Part shown: positions 16,464-23,459 of the stretch, piece after piece
Numbering within the stretch: the first letter of the stretch is position 1
How the letters are laid out: the number at the start of each line of letters is the position of its first letter
Source: an uncultured Roseiflexaceae bacterium
GTDB lineage: Bacteria > Chloroflexota > Chloroflexia > Chloroflexales > Roseiflexaceae
Reading direction: 5' to 3'
DNA: 27,912 nucleotides
Assembly: GCA_937988885.1 (NCBI GenBank)
Contig: CALKHR010000199.1
Span: forward strand, 1 to 27,912
Position numbers and translations under genes: made by a program
The notes under the pieces: model-generated
What the model was told of the DNA's origin: nothing
Databases searched by the model: none
What the model saw: the letters and a program-made list of their open reading frames with translations, nothing else

Positions 16464-17522
16464 CTATACCGGGAACTGCCCGACGCGTTGGTTGCGCAAC
16501 TGCACGATCGCGGCAAGCACCATCAGCAGCGCGATGCCCAAGGCGCCCCAAAATGCCGTTAGGTTGCCACCGCTGAGCCACAGGCTGCCGAACGAGAGTA
16601 CGACGAGCACAATGCTCACAAGCGTGGCGAGCTTCACCGAGCCGATCGAAATGCCCAGTGCCTGCGGCCAAGCGACCAAACGTCGGCTTGCGTACGAGAG
16701 CAAGAGCAGCCCGAACCAGAGCATCCCCACAATCAGCAGTCGCATGATCCAGTTGGTAAGCACTTGAATATCGCTGTAAGCTTGCAGAGCCATTTCGCGA
16801 TCGCCGACCAGGATGTCGTAGATGATCTGACCGTCAGGGGCTTTGTAGCCAACCACACTGCCGGATTCAAAGGCGCCGAAGATCGTCATCGTTTGGTCGT
16901 TGGGCACAATCCGATAACTGACGCGCATATCGCCGATCTTGGGGGAGTTCGGCGAGGCCGTGCCGACGTACAGCACGCCATCCTTGATGGTGCCCTGCGT
17001 GTTGGCCAGCAGCAACTCTTGGGTGAGCGGCAAGTCTCTGAGCAGAGGCAGATCGGCCTTGGAAGGCTCGATACGAATCCCTGCGATATGCGCTTTGTCT
17101 GCACTGAACGTCGCACCTTTGAACTGCATATCGGGGTTGCCGGAATAGTTCAGACCCGAGGTTGTGCGCGTCCAGATCTTGCGATCTTTATACACGGTAC
17201 GGCCCTGCGAGTCTTCGTGCGATTTCGTTCGCTCCCAGGCGTACATCTCAGCAATCCGCTCCACCTTCAGGTAGTTGCCCGGCGCAAGAAACATATCATC
17301 GCCTACGCCCTGGCCCTCAAGTTCCACAGCACCCGTCAGCGAGACCAACGAGCCGTTAGGAGCGCTCGGATCATCGGGGCGCAGTACGCGGCTCTCGCAC
17401 ACAAGTGCCGGAAGATCAGATTGACTCTCATTAAAAACGATAAACGTCATTGCAACGAGAGATAACAACGCACCAAATATACTTGTCGCAATGAGCAGCG
17501 AAATCGCGCATCCACGAGGCAT
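16464..17522 (-). CDS. TMEM43 family membrane protein
   Basis: The 352-residue protein has an N-terminal membrane helix (about residues 6-28), a long extracytoplasmic domain (about 30-250) and about four C-terminal helices (near 262-280, 288-306, 312-330, 330-346). The segment 'NYLKVERIAEMYAWER', followed by KIWTRTTSG, NPDMQFKGATFSADKAHIAGIRI and later MRVSYRIVPN, is characteristic of TMEM43 (LUMA), a family known from animal inner nuclear membrane and from many bacteria. Its bacterial function is unknown. The ATG at 17522 follows AAAGGAG with 8 bases spacing; an in-frame TTG at 17543 is not preceded by a ribosome site. It is convergent with gyrB and shares the terminator at 16408-16437. Confidence 0.85.
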   Translation of the reverse strand: MPRGCAISLLIATSIFGALLSLVAMTFIVFNESQSDLPALVCESRVLRPDDPSAPNGSLVSLTGAVELEGQGVGDDMFLAPGNYLKVERIAEMYAWERTKSHEDSQGRTVYKDRKIWTRTTSGLNYSGNPDMQFKGATFSADKAHIAGIRIEPSKADLPLLRDLPLTQELLLANTQGTIKDGVLYVGTASPNSPKIGDMRVSYRIVPNDQTMTIFGAFESGSVVGYKAPDGQIIYDILVGDREMALQAYSDIQVLTNWIMRLLIVGMLWFGLLLLSYASRRLVAWPQALGISIGSVKLATLVSIVLVVLSFGSLWLSGGNLTAFWGALGIALLMVLAAIVQLRNQRVGQFPV

Positions 17523-17585
17523 AATCACTACTCCTTTGATCAATCACAATCATTGCACTGTTTTATAAGCCTTTGACAGTTCTCA

Positions 17586-17730
17586 TTGTCATTCCGAACA
17601 AGCCGTTAGGCGAAGTGAGGAATCTCATTGATCTGTTTCATTGCACATAAAAATGTTCGATACTTCCAAAACAGAGCAATCATTCTAAAATTGAAACCCT
17701 GAAACATCCCACTTCATTCGAGATGACAGT
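17586..17730. repeat. Inverted-repeat, MITE-like intergenic sequence
   Basis: The left end (TTGTCATTCCGAAC, then GAAGTGAGGAATCTC at 17611-17626) and the inverted right end (CTGTCATCTCGAATGAAGTG, read on the minus strand from about 17729) are imperfect inverted copies, separated by about 75 AT-rich bases with no gene. This fills most of the 386-base gap between 17522 and 17909. The 'GTCATTCCGA ... GAAGTGAGGAATCTC' wording is like dispersed small repeats I know from other bacterial genomes. No target-site duplication could be defined. Confidence 0.45.
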
Positions 17731-17867
17731 ACTTTCGTTGAACATAAAAAACAGAGCACTGCATATATAACGTAAAATGCTACTCAGCCGTTTCTTCCCC
17801 GAATCTGTAAGGTAGAGATGTCGGAACCTGGAATCATCCATCATCGTGCAGCGGGATCGGTTTTGCA

Positions 17868-17876
17868 TGGTATACT
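17868..17876 (+). promoter_or_regulatory. Extended -10 promoter of the phosphatase gene
   Basis: TGG-TATACT (TATACT at 17871-17876) places the transcription start near 17883. This argues for the ATG at 17909 and against the in-frame upstream starts at 17846 and 17867. Confidence 0.5.
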
Positions 17877-17908
17877 TGCCCATATTCGCCTTGTTGCTGA
17901 CAACGAGT

Positions 17909-18436
17909 ATGAATCACAACACACCCCCCGGTCGCAAGCCCAGCCGATGGCGGCTGTATGTCTCCACGCAGTGGCGGCGTCTATTCGGCCTCAATGTGAG
18001 CAAAATCGACGATCTGTTATTCGTGGGTGGGCAGTTCACCCCCGCCGAGTGGCGCGAACTGTACGCGCTCGGCATTCGCGCGGTGCTCAGCCTGCAGGCC
18101 GAGTACGAAGATGTGTTCGAGGGGCCACCGCCTCAACGCACCCTGCGCCTGTTAGTGCAGGACTACACCGCACCCACGATCGAGCAACTACGACAAGCTG
18201 TCGATTTTATTAACGAGTGTCGAACTGAAAAGCTGCCCGTGTTTGTGCATTGCCACGCCGGAGTAGGGCGCGCCTCGCTGACCGCCAGCGCCTTCCTCAT
18301 AAGCCAGGGCTACAGCGCCAACGACGCCTTGGCGACCATCCGCGAGGCTCGACCGATCGTCTACCTCAACCGCAGCCAGCACGCACGGTTGCTGGAGTGG
18401 GAACAATTTCTTCGTAATTCGGAGCAAAATTCTTAA
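17909..18436 (+). CDS. Dual-specificity protein phosphatase
   Basis: The 175-residue protein has the Cys-based phosphatase loop HCHAGVGRAS, with nucleophile Cys115 and phosphate-binding Arg121 (C-x5-R). A likely general acid, Asp85, sits in QDYTAPT. It removes phosphate from Tyr and Ser/Thr, or possibly from a small-molecule phosphate, in the cytoplasm. The order of elements (IDDLLFVGGQFTPAEW near 33, LGIRAVLSLQAEYED near 54, acid loop, HC-x5-R) is that of the small DSP-like group. The ATG at 17909 was chosen because the extended -10 at 17868-17876 makes earlier in-frame starts untranscribed; the ribosome site is weak. The basic N-terminus (RKPSRWRLYVSTQWRRLFG) may bind membrane or nucleic acid. 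It appears to stand alone, upstream of the importer genes. Confidence 0.88.
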   Translation: MNHNTPPGRKPSRWRLYVSTQWRRLFGLNVSKIDDLLFVGGQFTPAEWRELYALGIRAVLSLQAEYEDVFEGPPPQRTLRLLVQDYTAPTIEQLRQAVDFINECRTEKLPVFVHCHAGVGRASLTASAFLISQGYSANDALATIREARPIVYLNRSQHARLLEWEQFLRNSEQNS

Positions 18437-18516
18437 CAATCCCCCCCCGAGCGTTACACCTCCTTTTTCCGCTTTCCAATCACAAATCAGGCACGCATCG
18501 TGCCGCAAGCTCGTTC

Positions 18517-18545
18517 TTGACAATTCTGATAAACTAACGTATATT
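18517..18545 (+). promoter_or_regulatory. Consensus-like sigma-70 promoter of the sulfonate-type importer
   Basis: TTGACA (18517-18522) and TATATT (18540-18545) are separated by exactly 17 bases. Transcription would begin near 18552, producing a leader of about 97 bases that contains the structured element at 18585-18648. Confidence 0.8.
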
Positions 18546-18584
18546 CTGTGCACACGCATGTTTGAGAAGATGATCTACCCCGCC

Positions 18585-18648
18585 AACGGTGTCGGGTGAA
18601 GAACTCTGTCGTTTGTGCGCAAACGGCAAGCACCATGAGGACACCGTT
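18585..18648 (+). promoter_or_regulatory. Structured 5' leader RNA ending at the importer start codon (riboswitch candidate)
   Basis: The leader folds into one extended hairpin. P1: AACGGTGTC (18585-18593) pairs perfectly with GACACCGTT (18640-18648), which ends at the base before the ATG. P1b: GGTG (18595-18598) pairs with CACC (18631-18634). P2: GTCGTTTG (18608-18615) pairs with CAAACGGC (18620-18627; one G-T) around the loop TGCG. The internal loops are 18599-18607 on the left, and 18628-18630 and 18635-18639 on the right. The ribosome site GAGG (18637-18640) lies in the right internal loop and at its junction with P1, so folding would mask initiation. It does not match the TPP, SAM, cobalamin, fluoride or guanidine-I consensus as I know them. 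The pairing is direct observation; the regulatory role is inference. Confidence 0.6.
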
Positions 18649-19422
18649 ATGGCCGAAGCACTCACGCTGAACAATGTCAGCAAGACGTTTCGTACCCCCC
18701 AAGGAGCGCTGCCAGTGCTCGATACTGTGCGACTGACGATCAAGCCGGGCGAGTTCCTCGCTGTGCTTGGGCCAAGCGGTTGCGGAAAATCCACCCTGCT
18801 GCGCCTGATCGCTGGTCTTGACCAACCCTCGACGGGTGTCGTCAAACTCGGCGAGCAGACCGTGACAGAGGTCGATCCGCGTTGCGCGATTGTGTTTCAG
18901 GAGCCGCGCCTGTTCCCTTGGCAGACGATTGCCAAGAATGTAGCGATCGGCGCGCGTCGCTCAAAGACCGCCGAAACGCCTGAATCGCTGCTTGAGTTGG
19001 TAGGTCTCGCCAACTTTGGCAATGTGTATCCCCACCAATTATCGGGCGGTATGGCCCAGCGTGCCGCACTCGCCCGCGCATTGATCGGTCGGCCAGAGGT
19101 ATTGCTCCTCGATGAGCCATTCGCAGCGCTCGACGCCCTGACTCGCATGCAGATGCAAGACCTGTTGGCCGAGGTGTGTCGCACTGTGAAGCCAACCGTG
19201 GTGATGGTCACGCACGATGTCGATGAGGCGCTGTACCTGGCCGACCGCATCATCATTATGGGACCGCGCCCGGCGAACATCATCGCCGAGTTCAAGGTCT
19301 CGTTGCCACGCCCTCGCGATCGTGGCGACGCCGAGGTGGTGGCCCCACGAGCGCGTATTCTGGCGCATTTTGGGCTTTCCCATGCTATTTCCAGCAATGG
19401 TCCCGATACTTATTCGATATAG
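18649..19422 (+). CDS. ABC transporter ATPase, sulfonate/taurine/nitrate importer type (SsuB-like)
   Basis: The 257-residue cytoplasmic ATPase powers import. It has Walker A GPSGCGKST (residues 41-49), a Q-loop in FQEPRLFPWQT near 82, signature LSGGMAQR near 133, Walker B VLLLDEPFAALD near 152 with the catalytic Glu, and the switch His in MVTHDVDEAL near 189. The 'QEPRLFPWQT' and THDVDEALYLADRI segments are typical of the SsuB/TauB/NrtD group. The ATG at 18649 follows GAGG by 8 bases. An in-frame GTG at 18589 would add 20 residues but lies in the structured leader without a ribosome site. The lipoprotein and permease genes follow; together they form an SsuABC-like importer. Sulfonate is the likeliest substrate class; specificity is not provable here. 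Confidence 0.92.
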   Translation: MAEALTLNNVSKTFRTPQGALPVLDTVRLTIKPGEFLAVLGPSGCGKSTLLRLIAGLDQPSTGVVKLGEQTVTEVDPRCAIVFQEPRLFPWQTIAKNVAIGARRSKTAETPESLLELVGLANFGNVYPHQLSGGMAQRAALARALIGRPEVLLLDEPFAALDALTRMQMQDLLAEVCRTVKPTVVMVTHDVDEALYLADRIIIMGPRPANIIAEFKVSLPRPRDRGDAEVVAPRARILAHFGLSHAISSNGPDTYSI

Positions 19423-19449
19423 TGGCCTTATTTGAGGGAGAAGATTCTT

Positions 19450-20439
19450 ATGACCAGGCGATGGTTTCCCTTAACTATGCTCATCGGCCTGTTGGCCACG
19501 TTGTTGGCTGCTTGTGGCGGTTCTAACACAGCACAGAAGCCCAAAGAGATTCGTCTCGATTATGCGTACTACAACCCGAGCAGCCTGGTGTTGCGCAAGT
19601 TCGGCTGGCTCGAAGAGGCGCTCAAAAGCGAGAATATCAGTGTCACGTGGGTGCTGAGCGCTGGCAGCAACAAGGCCAACGAGTACTTGCGCTCGGATGC
19701 TATCGATTTCGGCTCGACGGCAGGCTCGGCGGCGTTGCTGGCGAAGGCGAACGGCTCGCCCATCCAGACCGTGTATATCTACTCGAAGCCCGAGTGGGCC
19801 GCGTTGGTGGTCGCTAAAGATTCTCCCATCACATCGGTTGCCGATCTGAAAGGGAAGAGAGTTGCCGCCACCAAGGGCACCGACCCGTACTTCTTCCTGT
19901 TGCAGGCGCTGCACGAGGCGGGACTGAGCGGCGCGGATGTCGAGGTGGTGCAACTCCAGCACGCCGATGGCAAGACAGCGTTGGAGCGCGGTCAGGTCGA
20001 TGCTTGGGCTGGACTCGACCCGTTCATGGCGCAGACCGAGGCCGAGCAGGGTTCACGGCTGATCTACCGCAACATCGATTTCAACAGCTACGGCTTCCTG
20101 AACGCGCGCACCGCCTTCTTGCAGGCGTACCCCGAGTACGTGACGAAGGTGCTGGAGCAGTACGAGCGCGCCCGCAAGTGGATTTTGGAGAATCCCGAGG
20201 AGGCCGCGCAGATCCTGGCCGATGAGGCGAGCTTATCGCTGGAAGTGGCCAAGATCGAGCTGGAACAGCGCACAGTGCTGACCGAGAGCCCGGTGCCCGG
20301 CACACGCCAGGCCGAAGTGCTGCAGAAGATCATCCCGATCTTTATCGCAGAAGATCAGGTGAAGGCTGATACCGATGTCGATGCGATCTTGAAGGATCTG
20401 TTCGCGCCGCAGTTTATTCAGCCGCTCGCACAGAAATAG
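19450..20439 (+). CDS. ABC importer substrate-binding lipoprotein (SsuA family)
   Basis: The 329-residue protein starts with a lipoprotein signal peptide, MTRRWFPL then a hydrophobic run ending LAAC (lipid-bearing Cys22). It is then exported and anchored to the outer face of the membrane. The core resembles aliphatic sulfonate binding proteins: DYAYYNPSSLVLRKFGWLEEAL near 38, WVLSAGSNKANEYL near 70, IDFGSTAGSAALLAKANGSPIQTVYIYSKPEW near 86 and KGTDPYFFLLQALHEAGL near 140. Related folds bind taurine, nitrate or thiamine precursors, so the ligand is uncertain. The ATG at 19450 follows GAGGGAGAAG (starting at 19434), 28 bases after the ATPase stop; the in-frame TTG at 19432 is less likely. A perfect hairpin separates it from the permease gene. 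Confidence 0.9.
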   Translation: MTRRWFPLTMLIGLLATLLAACGGSNTAQKPKEIRLDYAYYNPSSLVLRKFGWLEEALKSENISVTWVLSAGSNKANEYLRSDAIDFGSTAGSAALLAKANGSPIQTVYIYSKPEWAALVVAKDSPITSVADLKGKRVAATKGTDPYFFLLQALHEAGLSGADVEVVQLQHADGKTALERGQVDAWAGLDPFMAQTEAEQGSRLIYRNIDFNSYGFLNARTAFLQAYPEYVTKVLEQYERARKWILENPEEAAQILADEASLSLEVAKIELEQRTVLTESPVPGTRQAEVLQKIIPIFIAEDQVKADTDVDAILKDLFAPQFIQPLAQK

Positions 20440-20446
20440 CCATTCC

Positions 20447-20476
20447 GTTGGGCCTCAAGTCCGCTTGAGGCCCAAC
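20447..20476 (+). terminator. Perfect intercistronic hairpin between binding protein and permease
   Basis: GTTGGGCCTCAAG (20447-20459) pairs perfectly with CTTGAGGCCCAAC (20464-20476) around TCCG, 13 base pairs. TTCCTTT follows, a broken T-run. It may act as a leaky terminator or stabilise the 3' end of the upstream message, giving more binding protein than permease, as in other importer operons. Confidence 0.75.
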
Positions 20477-20523
20477 TTCCTTTGATATAACAAACTACTA
20501 ACCGTTCGTTGGAGACCAGATTC

Positions 20524-21354
20524 ATGAAGCAAACTCTGGCAAGCTCGGCGACCACCCATACATCCGATACGAAGCCAGCACAGACCGTATCGAATTCAGG
20601 AATCCTCCTACGCCGACTGGCAGTGCCAGTTGGATTGTTCGTTTTATGGGTGCTTGTGACGCTGTATGAGGTGTTCGAGCCAAGCCAATTGCCCGGCCCA
20701 CTTGAGGTGGTGAAAACTGGCTGGAACATGCTGATTTCCAATAAGCTACCACCGCATATCTTGGCGAGTAGTTGGCGCGTATTTGCGGGGTTCGGGGTGG
20801 GCAGCTTCCTGGCGATCGTGCTCGGCCTGTTGGTCGGGCTTTCGCGCAACGCCGAGGATTTGCTGGCCCCAACGCTGCAGGCCGTCCGCGCAATCCCCTC
20901 GTTGGCGTGGGTGCCGCTGCTGATCCTGTGGATGGGCATCGACGAGGCCTCGAAGGTGACGCTGGTGGCGATCGGCGTGTTCTTTCCGGTCTACACCAAT
21001 CTGGTGTCGGGCATCCGCCAGATCGACCGCAAACTGGTCGAGGTTGGCTTCGCCTACGGCCTCAAAGGTCGGGCGCTGGCCCAACAGGTGCTGCTGCCCG
21101 CCGCCCTGCCCTCGCTGCTGACGGGGTTGCGCAGCGGTTTGGCGCAGGGCTGGCTGTTCTTGGTGGCCGCCGAACTGATCGCGGCATCGCGCGGCTTGGG
21201 CTTCCTGCTGACCGACGGCCAAAATTCGGGCCGCGCCGACATCATCGTGCTGAGCATCCTGTTGCTGGCACTGCTCGGCAAGCTGACCGATTGGCTCTTG
21301 TCGCTGGTTGAGCGCCGCTTGCTTCGCTGGACCGATAGCTACTCAGGTCGCTAA
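20524..21354 (+). CDS. ABC importer permease (SsuC/TauC-like)
   Basis: The 276-residue protein is the membrane-spanning half of the importer, of the BPD-transp-1 class. A first helix (about residues 31-50) follows a polar N-terminus, and about five more helices follow. The cytoplasmic EAA loop near 168-190 reads VEVGFAYGLKGRALAQQVLLPAALPSLLTGLRSG, where the Gly and the LPAALP motif contact the ATPase. The next segment, 'GWLFLVAAELIAASRGLGFLL', is typical of the SsuC/TauC/NrtB group. The ATG at 20524 follows GGAG with 9 bases spacing. It comes 84 bases after the binding protein stop, across the hairpin at 20447-20476, and ends before a strong terminator. Confidence 0.92.
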   Translation: MKQTLASSATTHTSDTKPAQTVSNSGILLRRLAVPVGLFVLWVLVTLYEVFEPSQLPGPLEVVKTGWNMLISNKLPPHILASSWRVFAGFGVGSFLAIVLGLLVGLSRNAEDLLAPTLQAVRAIPSLAWVPLLILWMGIDEASKVTLVAIGVFFPVYTNLVSGIRQIDRKLVEVGFAYGLKGRALAQQVLLPAALPSLLTGLRSGLAQGWLFLVAAELIAASRGLGFLLTDGQNSGRADIIVLSILLLALLGKLTDWLLSLVERRLLRWTDSYSGR

Positions 21355-21374
21355 CTTCTTCCTCGCGCAGTTTG

Positions 21375-21417
21375 GCGGGAGGTCTGTCGTACTGGAACGA
21401 TAGACCTTCCGCTTTTT
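21375..21417 (+). terminator. Strong intrinsic terminator of the importer operon
   Basis: GCGGGAGGTCTGTCGT (21375-21390) pairs with ACGATAGACCTTCCGC (21397-21412), 16 pairs including two G-T wobbles, around a 6-base loop, and is followed by TTTTT (21413-21417). Confidence 0.93.
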
Positions 21418-21476
21418 GTTGGGCGGATGAGCTGCCGAATTGCTGCGGGTTTTCGCACAAACGCGGCTAGGTTGTG

Positions 21477-21485
21477 TGTTACAAT
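21477..21485 (+). promoter_or_regulatory. Candidate extended -10 promoter of the exporter operon
   Basis: TGT-TACAAT (TACAAT at 21480-21485) would start transcription near 21492, giving a leader of about 155 bases before the ATG at 21648. No clear -35. Confidence 0.4.
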
Positions 21486-21486
21486 G

Positions 21487-21647
21487 GCCACGTGGCTGCC
21501 TGCCCCATCATCCTGCTCCGCTGGATCTTGGAGCCCCACCCTTCCCAATTGCAAGTTTGCAGTATCGCCCGCGACGCACCTTACGGACGCGGTTTTTTGT
21601 GTTGTCGTTCGAGACTATGAACGGCATCCAGCAAAGGAGTGATGCTG
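21487..21647 (+). promoter_or_regulatory. Long leader of the exporter operon with a possible internal terminator
   Basis: Between the candidate promoter and the first exporter gene lie about 155 untranslated bases. CCGCG (21569-21573) pairs with CGCGG (21588-21592) around a 14-base loop and is followed by TTTTTT (21593-21598), so the transcript could end here unless an alternative fold forms. The first part also holds the palindrome GCCAC-GTGGC (21487-21496 region). It is a candidate attenuator; no known riboswitch class is recognised. Confidence 0.4.
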
Positions 21648-23432
21648 ATGCGCAATTCTGGACTTCGCTTCTTGATCCCCTACATGCGCCCCTACTACGG
21701 CTCGCTGCTGCTCGGAACGTTGTACGCGCTGATCGGTTCGAGCGCGAGTGCGTTCAGCCCGGCGCTGCTCGGCTGGGCGATCGACGAACTGAACAGAGGA
21801 GTGCGCCTGCAGGTATTGATCTGGTACGCGCTGGGGATTCTGTTGTTGGCCACGCTCTTGGCCGTGTTCCGCTATCTGTTGCGGATGTTGACGGGCGGGA
21901 TCGCGGCGGGCGTGACCTATCAGATGAGCCAAGACCTGTACGCCCGTGTGCTCACGTTCGACCAAGGCGTGATTCGGCAGTACGGCACAGGCGATCTGCT
22001 CTCGCGTGCCACCAGCGATTTCATTTACATTTGGCGGTTCTACAGCGCGGGCTTCCAAATGGCGATTCACTCGCTATTGTTGCTGTTAATCGGTTGCGGG
22101 CTGATGGCGATCACCAGTCCTTTTTTGGCAGTTGTTGTTGTGGTGATGCTGGTGATCAGCGTGGTGGCGCAGGTGTTCCTGAGCCGTGTGCTGGAGCAGA
22201 CCTTCGACCGCGTGCAGCAAGAGATGGCGCGGCTCTCGGCGTTCGCGCAGGAGTACCTGAGCGCGGCCCGCATGGTGGCGGCCTACACGCAGGAGCAAGC
22301 GGCGATTCAGGCGTTCAGCAAGGTGAATGAGCAGTACGCGCAGCGCAACCTCGATTTTGTGCTGCGTTCCAGCGCGATTTCGCCCTTGCCGAACCTGATG
22401 GTGCGCTTATCCGCAACGATCGTGCTGGCGGTAGGTGGTGTGCTGATCATTCAGGACCGCTTGTCGGTTGGCGAATATGTGCAGTTTATCGTGTACCTCA
22501 ACCTGTTGAGCAATGCGGCCACACAACTCAGCCAAGCCTACGAGCGATTGCAGCAGGGCAGCGCGGCAGCGGGGCGTGTCGGCGAGGTGCTGCTGCGCAA
22601 GCCCGATATCACCGATGCTCCCGACGCACTCGACCTGCCGATCACTGGCGAACTGCGCTTCGAGGGTGTGGGGGTGCGGATCGGCGAACAGTGGATTCTC
22701 CGCGACATCGATCTGCATGTGCCGGCTGGCAGCACGCTTGGGATCGTGGGGGCGACGGGCGCGGGCAAGAGCACGCTGCTGAGCCTGGTTGCCCGCGTGC
22801 GCGACCCAGATGCGGGGCGCGTATTGGTGGATGGGCACGATCTCCGCTCGATCAAATTGGCCGCGTTGCGTAGCGCAATCGGCTTCGTGCCGCAGGAGAC
22901 ACTGCTGTTTGGCGTGCCACTGCGCGAAAATATCACCTTCGGCTTGAAGAACGTCTCGGACGAACAGATACAAGAGGCCATCCACGCAGCGCGCTTAAGC
23001 AACGATTTGGCGCAGTTGCCGAACGGTCTTGCTACGGTGGTGGGAGAGCGGGGCGCGTCGCTCTCGGGCGGGCAGAAGCAGCGCACGGCGATCGCGCGAG
23101 CGCTGGTGCGCAAGCCACGCATCCTGATGATGGACGATTCGCTGGCGAGCGTCGATGCACACACCGCCTCCGAGATCATCGGCGAACTCGGCTCGGCCCA
23201 TCTCAACCGCACCAGCCTGATCGTGAGCCAGCGGCTCGACGCGGTGCGCAACGCCGACCAGATCATCGTGCTGGAGGACGGGCGGATCGTTGAACGCGGC
23301 ACGCATCAAAGCTTGATCGCGCAGGGCGGGCTATACGCTGCGATGTACGATCGCGAGCTGCACCGCGCCGGACACGACCAACCATCGCATGCTGGGGGAG
23401 AAGCCACTCATCAGGGCAGCCGTGCGCAATAG
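21648..23432 (+). CDS. Heterodimeric ABC exporter, degenerate half
   Basis: The 594-residue half-transporter has six N-terminal membrane helices (about residues 10-310) and an ATPase domain (about 335-575). Walker A VGATGAGKST lies near 365 and the signature LSGGQ near 470 is canonical. In Walker B, 'ILMMDDSLASVD', the catalytic Glu is replaced by Asp497, and the switch His is replaced by Gln528 (SQRLDAVRNADQ). These two changes mark the non-hydrolytic site partner of heterodimeric exporters such as TM287/288, BmrCD and LmrCD. The ATG at 21648 follows AAAGGAG (21633-21639) with 8 bases spacing; GTG 21639 and ATG 21642 overlap or crowd that site. The partner gene starts 27 bases downstream. 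Drugs, lipids or peptides are typical family substrates; the real one is unknown. Confidence 0.95.
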   Translation: MRNSGLRFLIPYMRPYYGSLLLGTLYALIGSSASAFSPALLGWAIDELNRGVRLQVLIWYALGILLLATLLAVFRYLLRMLTGGIAAGVTYQMSQDLYARVLTFDQGVIRQYGTGDLLSRATSDFIYIWRFYSAGFQMAIHSLLLLLIGCGLMAITSPFLAVVVVVMLVISVVAQVFLSRVLEQTFDRVQQEMARLSAFAQEYLSAARMVAAYTQEQAAIQAFSKVNEQYAQRNLDFVLRSSAISPLPNLMVRLSATIVLAVGGVLIIQDRLSVGEYVQFIVYLNLLSNAATQLSQAYERLQQGSAAAGRVGEVLLRKPDITDAPDALDLPITGELRFEGVGVRIGEQWILRDIDLHVPAGSTLGIVGATGAGKSTLLSLVARVRDPDAGRVLVDGHDLRSIKLAALRSAIGFVPQETLLFGVPLRENITFGLKNVSDEQIQEAIHAARLSNDLAQLPNGLATVVGERGASLSGGQKQRTAIARALVRKPRILMMDDSLASVDAHTASEIIGELGSAHLNRTSLIVSQRLDAVRNADQIIVLEDGRIVERGTHQSLIAQGGLYAAMYDRELHRAGHDQPSHAGGEATHQGSRAQ

Positions 23433-23459
23433 CGCATCTGCCAAGGCGAGAGCAACGAT

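Noticed and set aside
18589..18648. N-terminal extension of the importer ATPase from the GTG at 18589 (contains a CxxC and His pair)
   Set aside because: No ribosome site precedes the GTG, the region forms the leader hairpin, and homologues begin near the ATG at 18649.
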